From Rickettsiales bacterium (GTDB lineage: Bacteria > Pseudomonadota > Alphaproteobacteria > Rickettsiales > SXRF01), in contig SXRF01000012.1 in NCBI GenBank assembly GCA_005792635.1, positions 1 through 40,528 of the forward strand: 40,528 nt of DNA, written 5' to 3'. The notes beneath the pieces were generated by a model, which made no database searches, was not told the origin of the DNA, and saw only the letters and a program-made list of their open reading frames with translations. This document shows, piece by piece, positions 1 to 9,407 of the stretch. Made by a program: the position numbers and the translations under genes. How positions within the stretch are numbered: the first letter of the stretch is position 1; the number at the start of each line of letters is the position of its first letter.

Positions 1-306
1 CGCTGCATCGCCTGCAAGCTTTGCGAGGCGATTTGCCCAGCGCAGGCAATAACCATTGAAGCCGAAGCCCGCGAAGATGGCTCGCGCCGCACCACGCGCT
101 ATGATATTGACATGACTAAATGTATTTATTGCGGATTTTGTCAGGAAGCCTGCCCTGTGGATGCAATCGTGGAAACGCCAAATTTTGAATTCGCAACCGA
201 AACTCACGAAGAACTTTTATATAATAAAGATAAACTGCTTGCCAATGGCGAACGCTGGGAAAGTGCGATTTCTGCGAGCTTAGAGGCGGATAAGGAATAT
301 CGATAG
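1..306 (+). CDS. nuoI: NADH-quinone oxidoreductase subunit I, 3' part only
   Basis: The reading frame is open from the first base, so the 5' end of the gene lies outside the window. About 101 residues are present. NuoI is the peripheral-arm subunit of respiratory complex I that carries two [4Fe-4S] clusters (N6a and N6b) and passes electrons towards quinone. Both ferredoxin-type motifs are visible: [12 protein letters not shown] at the start and [15 protein letters not shown] about 35 residues later. The C-terminal stretch ([15 protein letters not shown]) is typical of the family. The gene ends at TAG 304-306, where the next ORF starts with an overlapping GTG. It is the first visible member of the nuo operon that continues to nuoN. 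Confidence 0.97.
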   Translation, partial: RCIACKLCEAICPAQAITIEAEAREDGSRRTTRYDIDMTKCIYCGFCQEACPVDAIVETPNFEFATETHEELLYNKDKLLANGERWESAISASLEADKEYR

Positions 307-491
307 TGTATTATGAATTTAAGATATATTTTTTTTTAGTAGTATTAATAATTTTTATAGGAATCTCTTTTATTAAAGCCTTTAAGGCATCTAAAAAAGC
401 ACCTAAGAATTTTATTATACAGGATCAGGAAGAATATAATAGTTTATGGAGAATATTTAGATACTTTTTCTTTTGGCGGCTTTGGAAATAA
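306..491 (+). CDS. small membrane protein inserted in the nuo operon, function unknown
   Basis: This 61-codon ORF starts at GTG 306, sharing the last base of the nuoI stop, with AAGGA at 292-296 as a well-placed ribosome binding site. It predicts one hydrophobic segment (about residues 7-25), a polar basic middle (KAFKASKKAPK) and an aromatic-basic tail ending FFFWRLWK. I do not recognise it; nuoI is normally followed directly by nuoJ. Base composition is visibly more AT-rich than in the flanking nuo genes. It could be a lineage-specific accessory protein of complex I or a chance ORF in an AT-rich spacer. The overlap and ribosome binding site favour translation. Confidence 0.5.
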   Translation: MYYEFKIYFFLVVLIIFIGISFIKAFKASKKAPKNFIIQDQEEYNSLWRIFRYFFFWRLWK

Positions 492-508
492 CAACTTGGA
501 AAATAAAA

Positions 509-1132
509 ATGGCTGAAAATATAGCGACTTTAATGTTTTATGTATTCTCTCTGATAACGGTGTTTTCAGCGGGGATGGTTATTAGCAGCAAAAACCCTGT
601 GCATAGCGTGCTGTTCTTAATACTCGCGTTTTTCAATGCCGCTGGGCTTTTTGTGCTGCTTGGCGCGGAATATATAGCCATGACTTTGGTGATTGTGTAT
701 GTCGGCGCGGTTGCGGTTTTGTTTCTGTTTGTGGTGATGATGCTGAATGTGAATTTTGCCGAACTGCGCGAAGGATTTCTTAAATATCTGCCGCTTGGGG
801 CTGTGGTTGCAACCACGATATTTGCCGAGTTTATTATGGTGTTCCGCATTGCTTTGAACGCAAACGAAAAACTTGCCATTGCAGCGCAACAAATTCCAAA
901 CGCAGAAGAAATTTCAAACACTAAAGCTGTGGGCGCGGTGCTATATACCCATTACGCTTATCCTTTCCAAATGGCGGGGATTATTTTGCTAATTGCGATG
1001 ATTGGGGCGATTGTGCTGACCAAGCGCGAGCGAGCGGGCGTTCGTAAGCAATCAGTTGCAAAACAATTATCTCGTGCGCCAATGGATTGCATGGAAATTG
1101 TGAAGGTGAAATCAGGTGAGGGAGTTTTATAG
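509..1132 (+). CDS. nuoJ: NADH-quinone oxidoreductase subunit J
   Basis: NuoJ is a membrane-arm subunit of complex I located between the quinone site and the antiporter-like subunits. The 207-residue product has about five hydrophobic segments. It contains the typical stretch GAEYIAMTLVIVYVGAVAVLFLFVVMML, whose helix is known in the family for its pi-bulge, and ends in a basic cytoplasmic tail. I chose ATG 509 (MAENIATLMFYVF) with GGA at 498-500 upstream. A longer in-frame TTG at 473 would overlap the preceding small ORF and adds non-conserved residues. An unusual 115-base spacer holding a palindromic repeat separates it from nuoK. Confidence 0.95.
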   Translation: MAENIATLMFYVFSLITVFSAGMVISSKNPVHSVLFLILAFFNAAGLFVLLGAEYIAMTLVIVYVGAVAVLFLFVVMMLNVNFAELREGFLKYLPLGAVVATTIFAEFIMVFRIALNANEKLAIAAQQIPNAEEISNTKAVGAVLYTHYAYPFQMAGIILLIAMIGAIVLTKRERAGVRKQSVAKQLSRAPMDCMEIVKVKSGEGVL

Positions 1133-1140
1133 GTTGTGTT

Positions 1141-1227
1141 ATCCTGCGGAGTGCGTAAGCACTAGCGCAGGATCTAGAAATAGTAACAAACAAAGATCCT
1201 GTGCTAACGCTTCGCGTTCCACAGGAT
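1141..1227. repeat. paired palindromic repeat between nuoJ and nuoK
   Basis: Two related 33-34 bp units, 1141-1174 and 1195-1227, lie in inverted orientation around a short AT-rich spacer. Each is itself a hairpin: ATCCTGCG...CGCAGGAT in the first, ATCCTGTG...CACAGGAT in the second. The whole can fold as two adjacent stem-loops or one long cruciform. It resembles the short palindromic intergenic repeats common in rickettsia-like genomes. The nuoK ribosome binding site (AAGGAA, 1234-1239) begins only a few bases after the repeat. Confidence 0.85.
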
Positions 1228-1247
1228 GACGGCAAGGAATTTTATAA

Positions 1248-1574
1248 ATGGAACATATATTTTTTGGAAATATCGGCATTTTTCATTATCTGGTGTTGTC
1301 TAGCATTCTTTTTACGCTCGGCATTTGCGGCATTTTTCTTAACCGCAAAAACATCATTACGATACTTATGTCCATTGAGCTTATTTTACTTTCGGTGAAT
1401 ATCAATTTTGTGGCGTTTTCGGTGAAGCTGGGCGATTTAACAGGGCAGATTTTTGCGATGTTTATCCTAACTGTCGCCGCCGCTGAAGCCGCTATTGGGC
1501 TTGCAATTCTGGTAATCTACTTCCGCAACCGTGGCTCAATCGCGGTGGAAGATGTTAGCGTGATGAAGGGGTAA
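1248..1574 (+). CDS. nuoK: NADH-quinone oxidoreductase subunit K
   Basis: NuoK is the small antiporter-like (MrpC/MnhC-type) membrane subunit of complex I. The 108-residue product has the expected three transmembrane helices. Both functional glutamates in membrane helices can be seen: one in [13 protein letters not shown] and one in [16 protein letters not shown]. Its C-terminus ([17 protein letters not shown]) matches the family. The start is ATG 1248 with AAGGAA just upstream. The gene is separated from nuoJ by a palindromic insert but lies only four bases from nuoL. Confidence 0.97.
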   Translation: MEHIFFGNIGIFHYLVLSSILFTLGICGIFLNRKNIITILMSIELILLSVNINFVAFSVKLGDLTGQIFAMFILTVAAAEAAIGLAILVIYFRNRGSIAVEDVSVMKG

Positions 1575-1578
1575 AAAT

Positions 1579-3495
1579 ATGATCTCTCTAATAGTTTTTC
1601 TTCCTTTAATTGCGGCTCTTATTGTTGGCTTGAGTGTCAAAAATATTTCGCCAAAACTCGCGCAAGCCATAACTTGTGGTGCGATGGTCGCGTCGGCTGT
1701 GTTGTCTGGTTTCGTGTTTTATGACTTTGCATTCGGTGAGGGTGGCGTTCATAAAGTGAGCCTGCTTACTTGGATTGTGTCGGGGGATTTTACGGCGGAT
1801 TGGACGCTGCGGGTGGACGCGATGACCGCCACAATGTTTGTGGTGGTGACATGGGTTTCGGCGGTGGTGCATGTTTATTCGGTGGGCTATATGAGCCATG
1901 ACGACCACCAGCCGCGCTTTATGGCGTATCTGTCGCTCTTTACATTTTTTATGTTGATGCTGGTTACTGCTGATAACCTCGTTCAGCTTTTCCTCGGTTG
2001 GGAAGGCGTTGGGCTTTGCTCATATCTGCTCATTGGTTTTTGGTATAAAAAAGAGAGTGCGTGCAACGCGGCGATGAAGGCATTTATCGTCAACCGCGTT
2101 GGGGATTTTGGCTTTGCGCTTGGTATTTTCCTAACTTTTGTTATATTCGGCAGCGTGCAGTTTGACGCGATTTTTGCTGGTGTGGGAGCGCATATAAACG
2201 ACAAATTCACATTTTTAGGCTGCGAATTCCACGCGCTTACTCTGGCGGCTATTTTGCTGTTCATCGGCGCGATGGGAAAATCGGCGCAGTTGGGCTTGCA
2301 CACTTGGCTGCCTGATGCGATGGAAGGACCAACGCCAGTTTCCGCGCTCATTCACGCGGCGACCATGGTGACGGCGGGTGTGTTTATGGTGGTGCGCCTG
2401 TCGCCAATTTTTGAAGCTGCGCCTGACGCGCTGACGCTGGTGACTATCGTTGGCGCATGTACTGCGTTTTTCGCAGCCACAGTCGGCTTGGTGCAGAACG
2501 ACATCAAGCGCGTAATCGCTTATTCAACCTGTTCGCAGCTTGGCTATATGTTTTTTGCCTGCGGCGTTGGCGCGTATTCCGCCGCGATGTTCCACTTGAT
2601 GACCCATGCTTTCTTCAAAGCCTTGCTGTTCCTTGGTGCTGGCTCGGTTATTCACGGAATGTCTGGCGAGCAGGATATGCGAAATATGGGCGGAATCTGG
2701 AAAAAAATGCCTGTAACTTATGGCTATATGTGGGTTGGTTCGCTGGCACTGGCTGGAATTCCGCTATTTGCTGGTTACTATTCCAAAGATATGATTTTGG
2801 AGGCGGCATACGCGCGTGGCGGCGTTGGGCAGTTTGCCTTTTGGCTGGGCATTGGCGCGGCGTTTATGACCGCGTTTTACTCATGGCGGTTGCTGTTTAT
2901 GACCTTCCACGGCAAACCTCGCGCGAGCCACGAAGTTATGCATCACGCGCATGAATCACCTCCGATTATGCTTCGTCCGTTGTGGTTGCTTTCCTTTGGT
3001 GCGATTTTCTCTGGCTATCTTGGATATCATGTGTTCGGCATGGTGTCGCCAGAAGGTGAATTCTGGGGCAGCACTATCGCCTCACACGCCGCCATTGAAG
3101 CCGCGCACCACGCGCCAGCTTGGGTTGGTGTTTTGCCGCTGCTCATGGGGCTTTCTGGGATTGCGCTGGCTTGGCTGTTTTATATTTCCGCGCCGAGCAT
3201 TCCGCAGAAAATCGCAAAAACCTTCCCGCATATTTATAAATTCCTGCTTAACAAATGGTATTTTGATGAGCTATATGACGCTCTGTTTGTTCGTCCTGCG
3301 AAAAAACTTGGGCAACTCCTCTGGAAATTTGGCGATGAAAAAACCATTGATGGCTCTTTCGTAAATGGTTCGGCTCTGCTCACGCATCTAGCGGCGGCTC
3401 GCACTTCGCGCTTGCAAACTGGTTATTTATATCATTATGCTTTTGCAATGCTTATTGGATTTTTCGTAATTATGACTTATGTGGTGATATTATAA
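1579..3495 (+). CDS. nuoL: NADH-quinone oxidoreductase subunit L
   Basis: NuoL is the largest proton-pumping, antiporter-like subunit at the distal end of the complex I membrane arm. The 638-residue length fits the family. Characteristic segments are visible: [20 protein letters not shown], the [24 protein letters not shown] signature with its central lysine region ([15 protein letters not shown]), and [16 protein letters not shown]. The C-terminal part holds the lateral helix and final helix ([23 protein letters not shown]). Its TAA overlaps the nuoM ATG by one base, so the two genes are likely translationally coupled. Confidence 0.98.
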   Translation: MISLIVFLPLIAALIVGLSVKNISPKLAQAITCGAMVASAVLSGFVFYDFAFGEGGVHKVSLLTWIVSGDFTADWTLRVDAMTATMFVVVTWVSAVVHVYSVGYMSHDDHQPRFMAYLSLFTFFMLMLVTADNLVQLFLGWEGVGLCSYLLIGFWYKKESACNAAMKAFIVNRVGDFGFALGIFLTFVIFGSVQFDAIFAGVGAHINDKFTFLGCEFHALTLAAILLFIGAMGKSAQLGLHTWLPDAMEGPTPVSALIHAATMVTAGVFMVVRLSPIFEAAPDALTLVTIVGACTAFFAATVGLVQNDIKRVIAYSTCSQLGYMFFACGVGAYSAAMFHLMTHAFFKALLFLGAGSVIHGMSGEQDMRNMGGIWKKMPVTYGYMWVGSLALAGIPLFAGYYSKDMILEAAYARGGVGQFAFWLGIGAAFMTAFYSWRLLFMTFHGKPRASHEVMHHAHESPPIMLRPLWLLSFGAIFSGYLGYHVFGMVSPEGEFWGSTIASHAAIEAAHHAPAWVGVLPLLMGLSGIALAWLFYISAPSIPQKIAKTFPHIYKFLLNKWYFDELYDALFVRPAKKLGQLLWKFGDEKTIDGSFVNGSALLTHLAAARTSRLQTGYLYHYAFAMLIGFFVIMTYVVIL

Positions 3496-4967
3496 TGCTT
3501 TCAATTCTCATATCTTTGCCGCTTATCGGTGCTGCTTTAATCATGCTTTCTGGAAAGAATGGTGATGGAAACCTAGCCCGTTACACCGCCCTTTTTACCA
3601 CGCTGGTGACCTTTTTTGCCTCACTGTTTTTATGGTCTGGTTTTGACGCGAGCAGCGCGAAATTCCAATTTGAGGAAAAGGCGGTTTGGTTTGCGGATCT
3701 TGGCATTGGCTATCATCTGGGTATAGATGGAATTTCCCTGTTCATGGTGCTGCTCACCACATTTTTGATGCCGTTTTGCATATTATGCAGCTGGGAGAGT
3801 ATCACCAAGCGCACGCGGGCTTTTATGGTAAATTTCCTGATATTGGAAGCCTTTGTTATTGGCGTTTTCTGCGCTCTTGACACTATTATGTTCTATATCT
3901 TCTTTGAGGGTATGCTAATCCCTATGTATCTGATTATCGGCATCTGGGGCGGAAATCGGCGGGTCTATGCGGCGTATAAATTCTTCCTTTATACCCTTGC
4001 TGGCTCTGTTTTGTTCCTTGTTGCGATTATTTATATGTATCTGCAATTCGGTACGACAGATATTCCCTCACTTATGGAAAAATCGCCGAGCCTTGCGCTT
4101 GAGGTTCAGAAATATTTGTGGCTGGCGATGTTTGCGTCTTTTGCGGTGAAAGTGCCGATGTGGCCAGTGCATACTTGGCTGCCTGACGCGCATGTGCAAG
4201 CACCAACCGCAGGTTCGGTGATTCTGGCGGGGATTTTGCTAAAAATGGGCGCGTATGGCTTCCTTCGTTTTTCGCTGCCGATGCTGCCTGAAGCGTCGCA
4301 TTATTTCGCGCCAATGATGTTTGGGCTTAGTGTGGTGGCGGTGGTTTATACTTCGCTGGTCGCTCTCGTGCAGCATGACATGAAAAAGCTGATTGCGTAT
4401 TCATCGGTCGCGCATATGGGGTTTGTGACTATTGGTATTTTCGCCTTTAACCTGCAAGGGATTGAGGGCGCGATTATTCAGATGATAAGCCACGGTTTGG
4501 TTTCTGGTGCGCTGTTCCTCTGCGTTGGTGTGGTTTATGACCGTTTGCACACCCGCGAAATCAAGGAATATGGCGGCGTGACCACAGTTATGCCGAAATA
4601 CGCGCTGTTTTTTATGTTCTTCACCATGGCATCAGTCGGCTTGCCAAGCACCTCTGGCTTTGTTGGCGAATTCTTGATTTTGCTCGGCGCATTTAAGGCG
4701 AATACATGGGTGGCATTCGGCGCGGCAACGGGTGTGGTTCTTGGTGCGGCTTATGCTCTATGGCTATATAAACGCGTGGCATTCGGCGAAATCACCAACG
4801 AAGCCGTAAAAACCATGAAGGATGTTTCGGCGCGGGAAATTTTGATATTCGTGCCGTTGGTTCTATGCGTGCTGTGGATTGGCATTTACCCAAAACCATA
4901 TCTACACGCGATGGAAGCTTCGGTTACTAATTTGATTAAGCAAGTTGAAGTTGTAGGGAAAAAGTAA
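3495..4967 (+). CDS. nuoM: NADH-quinone oxidoreductase subunit M
   Basis: NuoM is the middle antiporter-like proton channel of complex I. The 490-residue product shows the family hallmarks: GIDGISLFMVLLTTFLMP, the helix with the key glutamate (IFFEGMLIPMYLIIGIWGG), VKVPMWPVHTWLPDAHVQAPTAGSVILAGILLKMGAYG and KKLIAYSSVAHMGFV. It starts one base inside the nuoL stop and stops directly against the nuoN ATG, as expected for a continuous operon. Confidence 0.98.
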   Translation: MLSILISLPLIGAALIMLSGKNGDGNLARYTALFTTLVTFFASLFLWSGFDASSAKFQFEEKAVWFADLGIGYHLGIDGISLFMVLLTTFLMPFCILCSWESITKRTRAFMVNFLILEAFVIGVFCALDTIMFYIFFEGMLIPMYLIIGIWGGNRRVYAAYKFFLYTLAGSVLFLVAIIYMYLQFGTTDIPSLMEKSPSLALEVQKYLWLAMFASFAVKVPMWPVHTWLPDAHVQAPTAGSVILAGILLKMGAYGFLRFSLPMLPEASHYFAPMMFGLSVVAVVYTSLVALVQHDMKKLIAYSSVAHMGFVTIGIFAFNLQGIEGAIIQMISHGLVSGALFLCVGVVYDRLHTREIKEYGGVTTVMPKYALFFMFFTMASVGLPSTSGFVGEFLILLGAFKANTWVAFGAATGVVLGAAYALWLYKRVAFGEITNEAVKTMKDVSAREILIFVPLVLCVLWIGIYPKPYLHAMEASVTNLIKQVEVVGKK

Positions 4968-6419
4968 ATGATGGAATTGCTTATAAATGCGGGTATTGGT
5001 GCAGTGAAGCCAGAATTGTTTTTGGTATTTGCGACGCTGTTGTTGCTAATTTATGGTTTATACGCCAAGCCAAAAGCGGGCGGAGCGTTCCTCGCGCTTC
5101 CGATATTTGTGTTGGCGGTTGCTGGTTATATGGTGCTTTGTCCATCGGCTCTGGTCGGCTCGTTCCTAAACGGAATGTTCGTATCCAATGCTTTTACAGT
5201 TTTTGCAAAAATCCTTATTCTGCTTTCTGGTGGCTTGGTGCTTATGCTTTCTTCTGGATTCCTGAAAGAAGAGGGCGGTCGCCCATTTGAGTTTATTATC
5301 CTCGTTTTATTTTCCATGCTGGGCATGATGCTGATGGTTTCGGCGGGGGATTTCCTCGCGCTGTATATGTCGCTGGAAATGAGCAGCCTCGCGCTTTATG
5401 TGCTGGCATCATTCAACCGCGACAACGCAAAATCTGGTGAGGCGGGGCTTAAATATTTCGTTCTTGGCTCGCTGGCTTCGGGCATGTTGCTGTTTGGCAT
5501 GTCACTGATTTACGGCTTTGCGGGTAGCGTAAATTTCGCGGCGATTGGCGAGTTGCTAGCTGCGGGCGCACCGATTTCTAAGGGCGTAATCCTTGGGCTG
5601 GTGCTGGTTATGGTTGGGTTTTGTTTTAAGCTTTCCGCCGTTCCTTTCCACATGTGGACGCCAGATGTTTATGAAGGTTCGCCGACTCCTGTCACCGCAT
5701 TTTTCGCCACTGCGCCGAAAATCGCCGCACTCGCGTTATTCACCAGCGTTTTGCTTGAGCCATTCGCCCATGCCTTCCACGAGTGGCAGCAGGTGGTGGT
5801 TTTCGTGTCGCTGCTTTCAATGTTCGTTGGCGCACTTGGCGCGATTATGCAGACGAATATCAAGCGCCTGCTCGCTTATAGCTCTATCGGGCATGTTGGT
5901 TTTATGCTGATGGGTCTAGCCGCAGGAAATCAGGCTGGCGTGCAGGCGATGCTGATTTATTTAAGCGTTTATATATTCATGAGCGTTGCTATGTTTGGTT
6001 GCGTTTTGCTTATGCGTCGCGGTGGTGTTGCGGTGGAAAACATCAAGGACTTGTCAGGGCTTTCGCAAACCAGCCCAGCCCTTGCAATCGCCATTTCCAT
6101 TTGCATTTTCTCTATGGCGGGAATTCCGCCGATGGCTGGGTTTTTCGGTAAGTTTTATGTGGTGCTGGCGGCTATAAGCGCGAATTTGACATGGCTGGCG
6201 GTGGCGGGGGTAATTTCCAGCGTTATCGCTTGTTATTACTACCTGAAAATCATCAAAACCATGTATTTTGATGAGCCTGCGCCTGCGTTTGACGCTGGTT
6301 CGTCGTTTGCTGTGCGAGCGGTGATAATCATTGGCACTACCGTTACCATGTTGTTTTTCCTAGTGCCGACGCAGTTGGTAGAATTTGCAAAAATCGCTGC
6401 TTCCGCGCTGGTTAAATAG
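4968..6419 (+). CDS. nuoN: NADH-quinone oxidoreductase subunit N
   Basis: NuoN is the proximal antiporter-like proton channel of complex I and the last subunit of the operon. The 483-residue protein carries the expected motifs: LYMSLEMSSLALYVLASFNR, CFKLSAVPFHMWTPDVYEGSPTPVTAFFATAPKIAA and KRLLAYSSIGHVGFMLMG. Two ATG codons stand in tandem at 4968 and 4971; either could be used. Only two bases separate its stop from birA, so birA is probably co-transcribed. Confidence 0.98.
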   Translation: MMELLINAGIGAVKPELFLVFATLLLLIYGLYAKPKAGGAFLALPIFVLAVAGYMVLCPSALVGSFLNGMFVSNAFTVFAKILILLSGGLVLMLSSGFLKEEGGRPFEFIILVLFSMLGMMLMVSAGDFLALYMSLEMSSLALYVLASFNRDNAKSGEAGLKYFVLGSLASGMLLFGMSLIYGFAGSVNFAAIGELLAAGAPISKGVILGLVLVMVGFCFKLSAVPFHMWTPDVYEGSPTPVTAFFATAPKIAALALFTSVLLEPFAHAFHEWQQVVVFVSLLSMFVGALGAIMQTNIKRLLAYSSIGHVGFMLMGLAAGNQAGVQAMLIYLSVYIFMSVAMFGCVLLMRRGGVAVENIKDLSGLSQTSPALAIAISICIFSMAGIPPMAGFFGKFYVVLAAISANLTWLAVAGVISSVIACYYYLKIIKTMYFDEPAPAFDAGSSFAVRAVIIIGTTVTMLFFLVPTQLVEFAKIAASALVK

Positions 6420-6421
6420 CT

Positions 6422-7213
6422 ATGAACCCTCAAAAGAAAAAAATAATTTCCCATCTGCTTAGCGATTATCATTTGCTGTCTTTTGATGAATTGGACTCCA
6501 CCAACGAAGAAGCCAAACGCCTTGCCAAAGCTGGCGGCAGCCATGGGGCGGTGGTGTGGGCGAAGCGGCAGAGTGCGGGCAAAGGGCGCATGGGGCGGGA
6601 GTGGATTTCGGCGGATGGAAATTTATTTGTTTCGCTGTTGTTGCAGCCTGAAAAACCGCTTGCCGAGCTGGCGCAGCTTTCCTTCGTCGCCGCACTCGCA
6701 GCGCAGGAAGCCATTGCGCCGATGCTGGAGCGCGACAAGGAACTAAAAACCAAATGGCCAAATGATATTTTGCTGGACGATAAAAAACTCGGTGGAATTT
6801 TGCTGGAATCTTTCCGCACCGATGGCAATGAAAAACCTTGGGTAGTGGTGGGAGTGGGAATAAATATTGACAGCTTCCCGCCGCAAACCGAATTCCCAGC
6901 AACTTGCCTTAAAGACGCTGGCGTGGAGCTGGTTTCCGCGAAAATTATCCTCTCGCGCTTTGTTCATCATTTTATGGAACGATATGACCAGTGGAATAAC
7001 AAGGGCTTTACCAGCATCCGCAAGGCGTGGCTAGGGCATGCTTGGCGGCTGAAAGAGCGTATCACCGCCCGCCTGCCAACTGGTGGAATTGACACCAATA
7101 TTGAAGGCATATTTGACGGAATTGACGCTAGCGGCAGCCTTGTAATTATCCCAGATGTTGGCAAAAAACAAACTATTCACGCGGCGGATGTGTACGATGC
7201 TTCTAGTCATTGA
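6422..7213 (+). CDS. birA: biotin--[acetyl-CoA-carboxylase] ligase (BirA, no DNA-binding domain)
   Basis: The enzyme activates biotin as biotinyl-5'-AMP and attaches it to the carrier lysine of biotin-dependent carboxylases. The 263-residue product starts directly with the catalytic domain. The biotin/AMP loop is GKGRMGREW (consensus GRGRxGRxW). KWPNDILLDDKKLGGILLE follows, with the catalytic lysine region, and then VVVGVGINI. A small C-terminal SH3-like domain comes last. It lacks the N-terminal helix-turn-helix of E. coli BirA, so it is a class I ligase without repressor function. Location after nuoN and before coaX is common in Alphaproteobacteria. Confidence 0.93.
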   Translation: MNPQKKKIISHLLSDYHLLSFDELDSTNEEAKRLAKAGGSHGAVVWAKRQSAGKGRMGREWISADGNLFVSLLLQPEKPLAELAQLSFVAALAAQEAIAPMLERDKELKTKWPNDILLDDKKLGGILLESFRTDGNEKPWVVVGVGINIDSFPPQTEFPATCLKDAGVELVSAKIILSRFVHHFMERYDQWNNKGFTSIRKAWLGHAWRLKERITARLPTGGIDTNIEGIFDGIDASGSLVIIPDVGKKQTIHAADVYDASSH

Positions 7214-7979
7214 TGTTGGCAATACCAATGTGGTTTTTGCGGTGTTTGATGGCGACGCGCTCGCTGGGCAGTGGCGTATTTCAACCGATGCGCGGCGTAC
7301 AGCCGATGAATATGGCGTGTGGCTGACTCAAGTTTTAGGACATGCGAAAATTTCGCCAGAAAGCATAACGGGCGCGGTGGTGGCGAGTGTTGTGCCACAA
7401 ACTTTGTTTGACCTGCGCCAGCTAACCAAAAAATATTTTGGAACGGAACTGATGGTGATTGGCGATCCGCGCCTGAAATTAAACATTGGCATTGGTGTGA
7501 AAATTGATAATCCAACCGAGGTTGGGGCGGATCGGCTGGTGAATTCTTTTGCCGCGTGGAATCGCTATAAACAAGCTTTAATAGTTGTGGATTTCGGCAC
7601 AGCGACGACATTTGATGTGGTGAGTGCGGACGGTGATTATATCGGCGGGGTGATTGCCACTGGGGTTAATCTATCGCTTGAGGCACTGCACAAAGCCGCT
7701 GCCAAGCTTCCCAATGTGGCGATTGAGCCGCCGAGCAAAGTTATCGGCACGAACACTGTGGGTGCGATGCAATCTGGCTTGTATTATGGCTATGCAGGGT
7801 TAGTTGAGGGAATACTCACGCGCATCAAAGCCGAATATGGTGCAAAAATGCTGGTGATTGCCACTGGTGGGCTAGCGTCGCTTTATGCCAAAGCCTGCCC
7901 AACGATTGAAAAAACCGAACAAGATTTGACTATTTATGGCTTGAAAGAGCTGTATGAAATGAATACTGTGCTAATGTAG
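7197..7979 (+). CDS. coaX: type III pantothenate kinase
   Basis: CoaX phosphorylates pantothenate in the first step of coenzyme A synthesis and belongs to the ASKHA fold. The 260-residue product shows the phosphate-binding motif DVGNTN at the N-terminus, GADRLVNSFAA and VDFGTATTFDVVS in the middle, and GGVIATGVNLSLEAL, which is typical of the family. I chose ATG 7197 (MLLVIDVGNTN) because it places the first strand directly at the start. ATG 7188 is an alternative two or three residues longer. The gene overlaps the end of birA by 17 bases, which suggests coupled translation. Confidence 0.94.
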   Translation: MLLVIDVGNTNVVFAVFDGDALAGQWRISTDARRTADEYGVWLTQVLGHAKISPESITGAVVASVVPQTLFDLRQLTKKYFGTELMVIGDPRLKLNIGIGVKIDNPTEVGADRLVNSFAAWNRYKQALIVVDFGTATTFDVVSADGDYIGGVIATGVNLSLEALHKAAAKLPNVAIEPPSKVIGTNTVGAMQSGLYYGYAGLVEGILTRIKAEYGAKMLVIATGGLASLYAKACPTIEKTEQDLTIYGLKELYEMNTVLM

Positions 7980-8013
7980 ATTTATAAAATAATAAAGCAA
8001 AGGAACTAAAAAT

Positions 8014-9333
8014 ATGGCAAATTCAGCAACCGCTAGCAAGGCAGGTTTCACCGATTATAAAGTTGCGGATATGTCGCTTGCGGCTTGGGGGCGCAATGAA
8101 ATTTCATTGGCTGAAACCGAAATGCCGGGGCTTATGGCGATTCGCGCTGAATATGCCGCTTCGCAACCGCTAAAAGGTGCGAGGATTGCTGGTTGCCTGC
8201 ACATGACCATCCAAACCGCGGTGTTGATTGAAACGCTGACCGCGCTGGGCGCGACTGTGCGCTGGAGCAGTTGCAATATTTTCTCAACACAAGACCAAGC
8301 AGCGGCGGCGATTGCAGCCGAGGGAATTCCTGTGTTTGCGTGGAAAGGCGAAACCGAGGAAGAGGCTGACTGGTGCATTGAGCAAACTATTAAAGGCGCG
8401 GATGGTTGGACACCAAACATGATTTTGGATGATGGTGGCGATTTGACCCTCATGATGCACAATAAATTTCCAGAGCTGCTGAAAGAAGTAAAAGGTATTT
8501 CCGAGGAAACCACTACGGGCGTTCATCGCCTGCATGAAATGGTGAAGGCGGGTTCGCTTAAAGTTCCTGCTATTGATGTCAATAATTCGGTTACCAAGTC
8601 AAAATTTGACAATTTATATGGCTGCCGCGAGTCGCTGCCTGATGGTTTGAAACGGGCAACTGATGTTATGTTCGCTGGAAAAATCGCGGTGGTTGCTGGC
8701 TATGGTGATGTGGGCAAGGGCTGCGCTCACGCATTAAAAGGGCAGGGCGCACGCGTTATCATAACTGAAATTGACCCAATCTGCGCTCTGCAAGCAGCGA
8801 TGGAAGGTTATCAAGTAACCACCATGGAAGAAGCGGCGGTTTATGGCGATATTTTCGTAACCGCTACGGGCAATGTGGACATCATTACGCTAGAACATAT
8901 GCGGGCGATGAAAGAACGCGCTATCGTTTGCAATATCGGGCATTTTGACAGCGAAATCCAAATCTCGGCTCTAAAAAACATGGTGTGGAAAGAAGTAAAA
9001 CCACAAGTTGACGAGGTGGTATTTCCTGATGGTAAGCGGATTATCGTTCTTGCCAAGGGGCGTCTGGTAAATCTTGGCTGCGCGACTGGGCATCCTAGTT
9101 TCGTGATGAGTACCTCGTTCTCTAACCAAGTTTTGGCGCAGATTGAGCTATGGAAAAACCACAGCAAATACGAAAATAAAGTATATGTTCTGCCGAAGAA
9201 ATTGGACGAAAAAGTGGCGGCTTTGCACCTTGACAAGCTGGGAGTAAAACTAACCAAGCTCAGCAAAGCGCAGGCGGATTACCTAAGCATCCCGCAAGAA
9301 GGACCATTCAAGCCTGAAGGTTATCGCTATTAG
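8014..9333 (+). CDS. ahcY: adenosylhomocysteinase (S-adenosylhomocysteine hydrolase)
   Basis: The enzyme hydrolyses S-adenosylhomocysteine to adenosine and homocysteine, using tightly bound NAD+, and so relieves product inhibition of methyltransferases. The 439-residue protein contains [22 protein letters not shown], the [15 protein letters not shown] substrate region, the Rossmann glycine motif [21 protein letters not shown], the [21 protein letters not shown] segment and the C-terminal KPEGYRY that reaches into the partner subunit. AAAGGAA precedes ATG 8014. The gene stands 34 bases after coaX; I see no S-adenosylhomocysteine riboswitch in that short gap. Confidence 0.98.
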   Translation: MANSATASKAGFTDYKVADMSLAAWGRNEISLAETEMPGLMAIRAEYAASQPLKGARIAGCLHMTIQTAVLIETLTALGATVRWSSCNIFSTQDQAAAAIAAEGIPVFAWKGETEEEADWCIEQTIKGADGWTPNMILDDGGDLTLMMHNKFPELLKEVKGISEETTTGVHRLHEMVKAGSLKVPAIDVNNSVTKSKFDNLYGCRESLPDGLKRATDVMFAGKIAVVAGYGDVGKGCAHALKGQGARVIITEIDPICALQAAMEGYQVTTMEEAAVYGDIFVTATGNVDIITLEHMRAMKERAIVCNIGHFDSEIQISALKNMVWKEVKPQVDEVVFPDGKRIIVLAKGRLVNLGCATGHPSFVMSTSFSNQVLAQIELWKNHSKYENKVYVLPKKLDEKVAALHLDKLGVKLTKLSKAQADYLSIPQEGPFKPEGYRY

Positions 9334-9335
9334 TA

Positions 9336-9364
9336 TTGATTTAGTGGCATAATTTGTGTAAAAT
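9336..9364 (+). promoter_or_regulatory. candidate promoter of parDE
   Basis: TTGATT (9336-9341) and TAAAAT (9359-9364) are separated by 17 bases. This fits a sigma-70 promoter for the toxin-antitoxin operon that begins 44 bases downstream. The -10 box overlaps the neighbouring palindrome at 9362-9384. Confidence 0.5.
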
Positions 9365-9384
9365 ATACATAGTTTCTGTATATT
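9362..9384. promoter_or_regulatory. palindromic operator candidate of parDE
   Basis: AATATACA and TGTATATT form a perfect 8-bp inverted repeat around a 7-base spacer. It overlaps the predicted -10 box. ParD-type antitoxins are ribbon-helix-helix repressors of their own operon and bind such palindromes, so autoregulation is likely; this is inference from position. Confidence 0.5.
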
Positions 9385-9407
9385 CACATTGAATTAAGAG
9401 AATTATT

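Noticed and set aside
1130-1142. TAGGTTGTGTT at the nuoJ stop, similar to the MITE end TAGGTTCTGTT
   Set aside because: The match is short and no partner end is found at the other side, so I do not call a third copy.
7980-8013. Possible S-adenosylhomocysteine riboswitch before ahcY
   Set aside because: The gap is 34 bases, AT-rich and too short for any known class.
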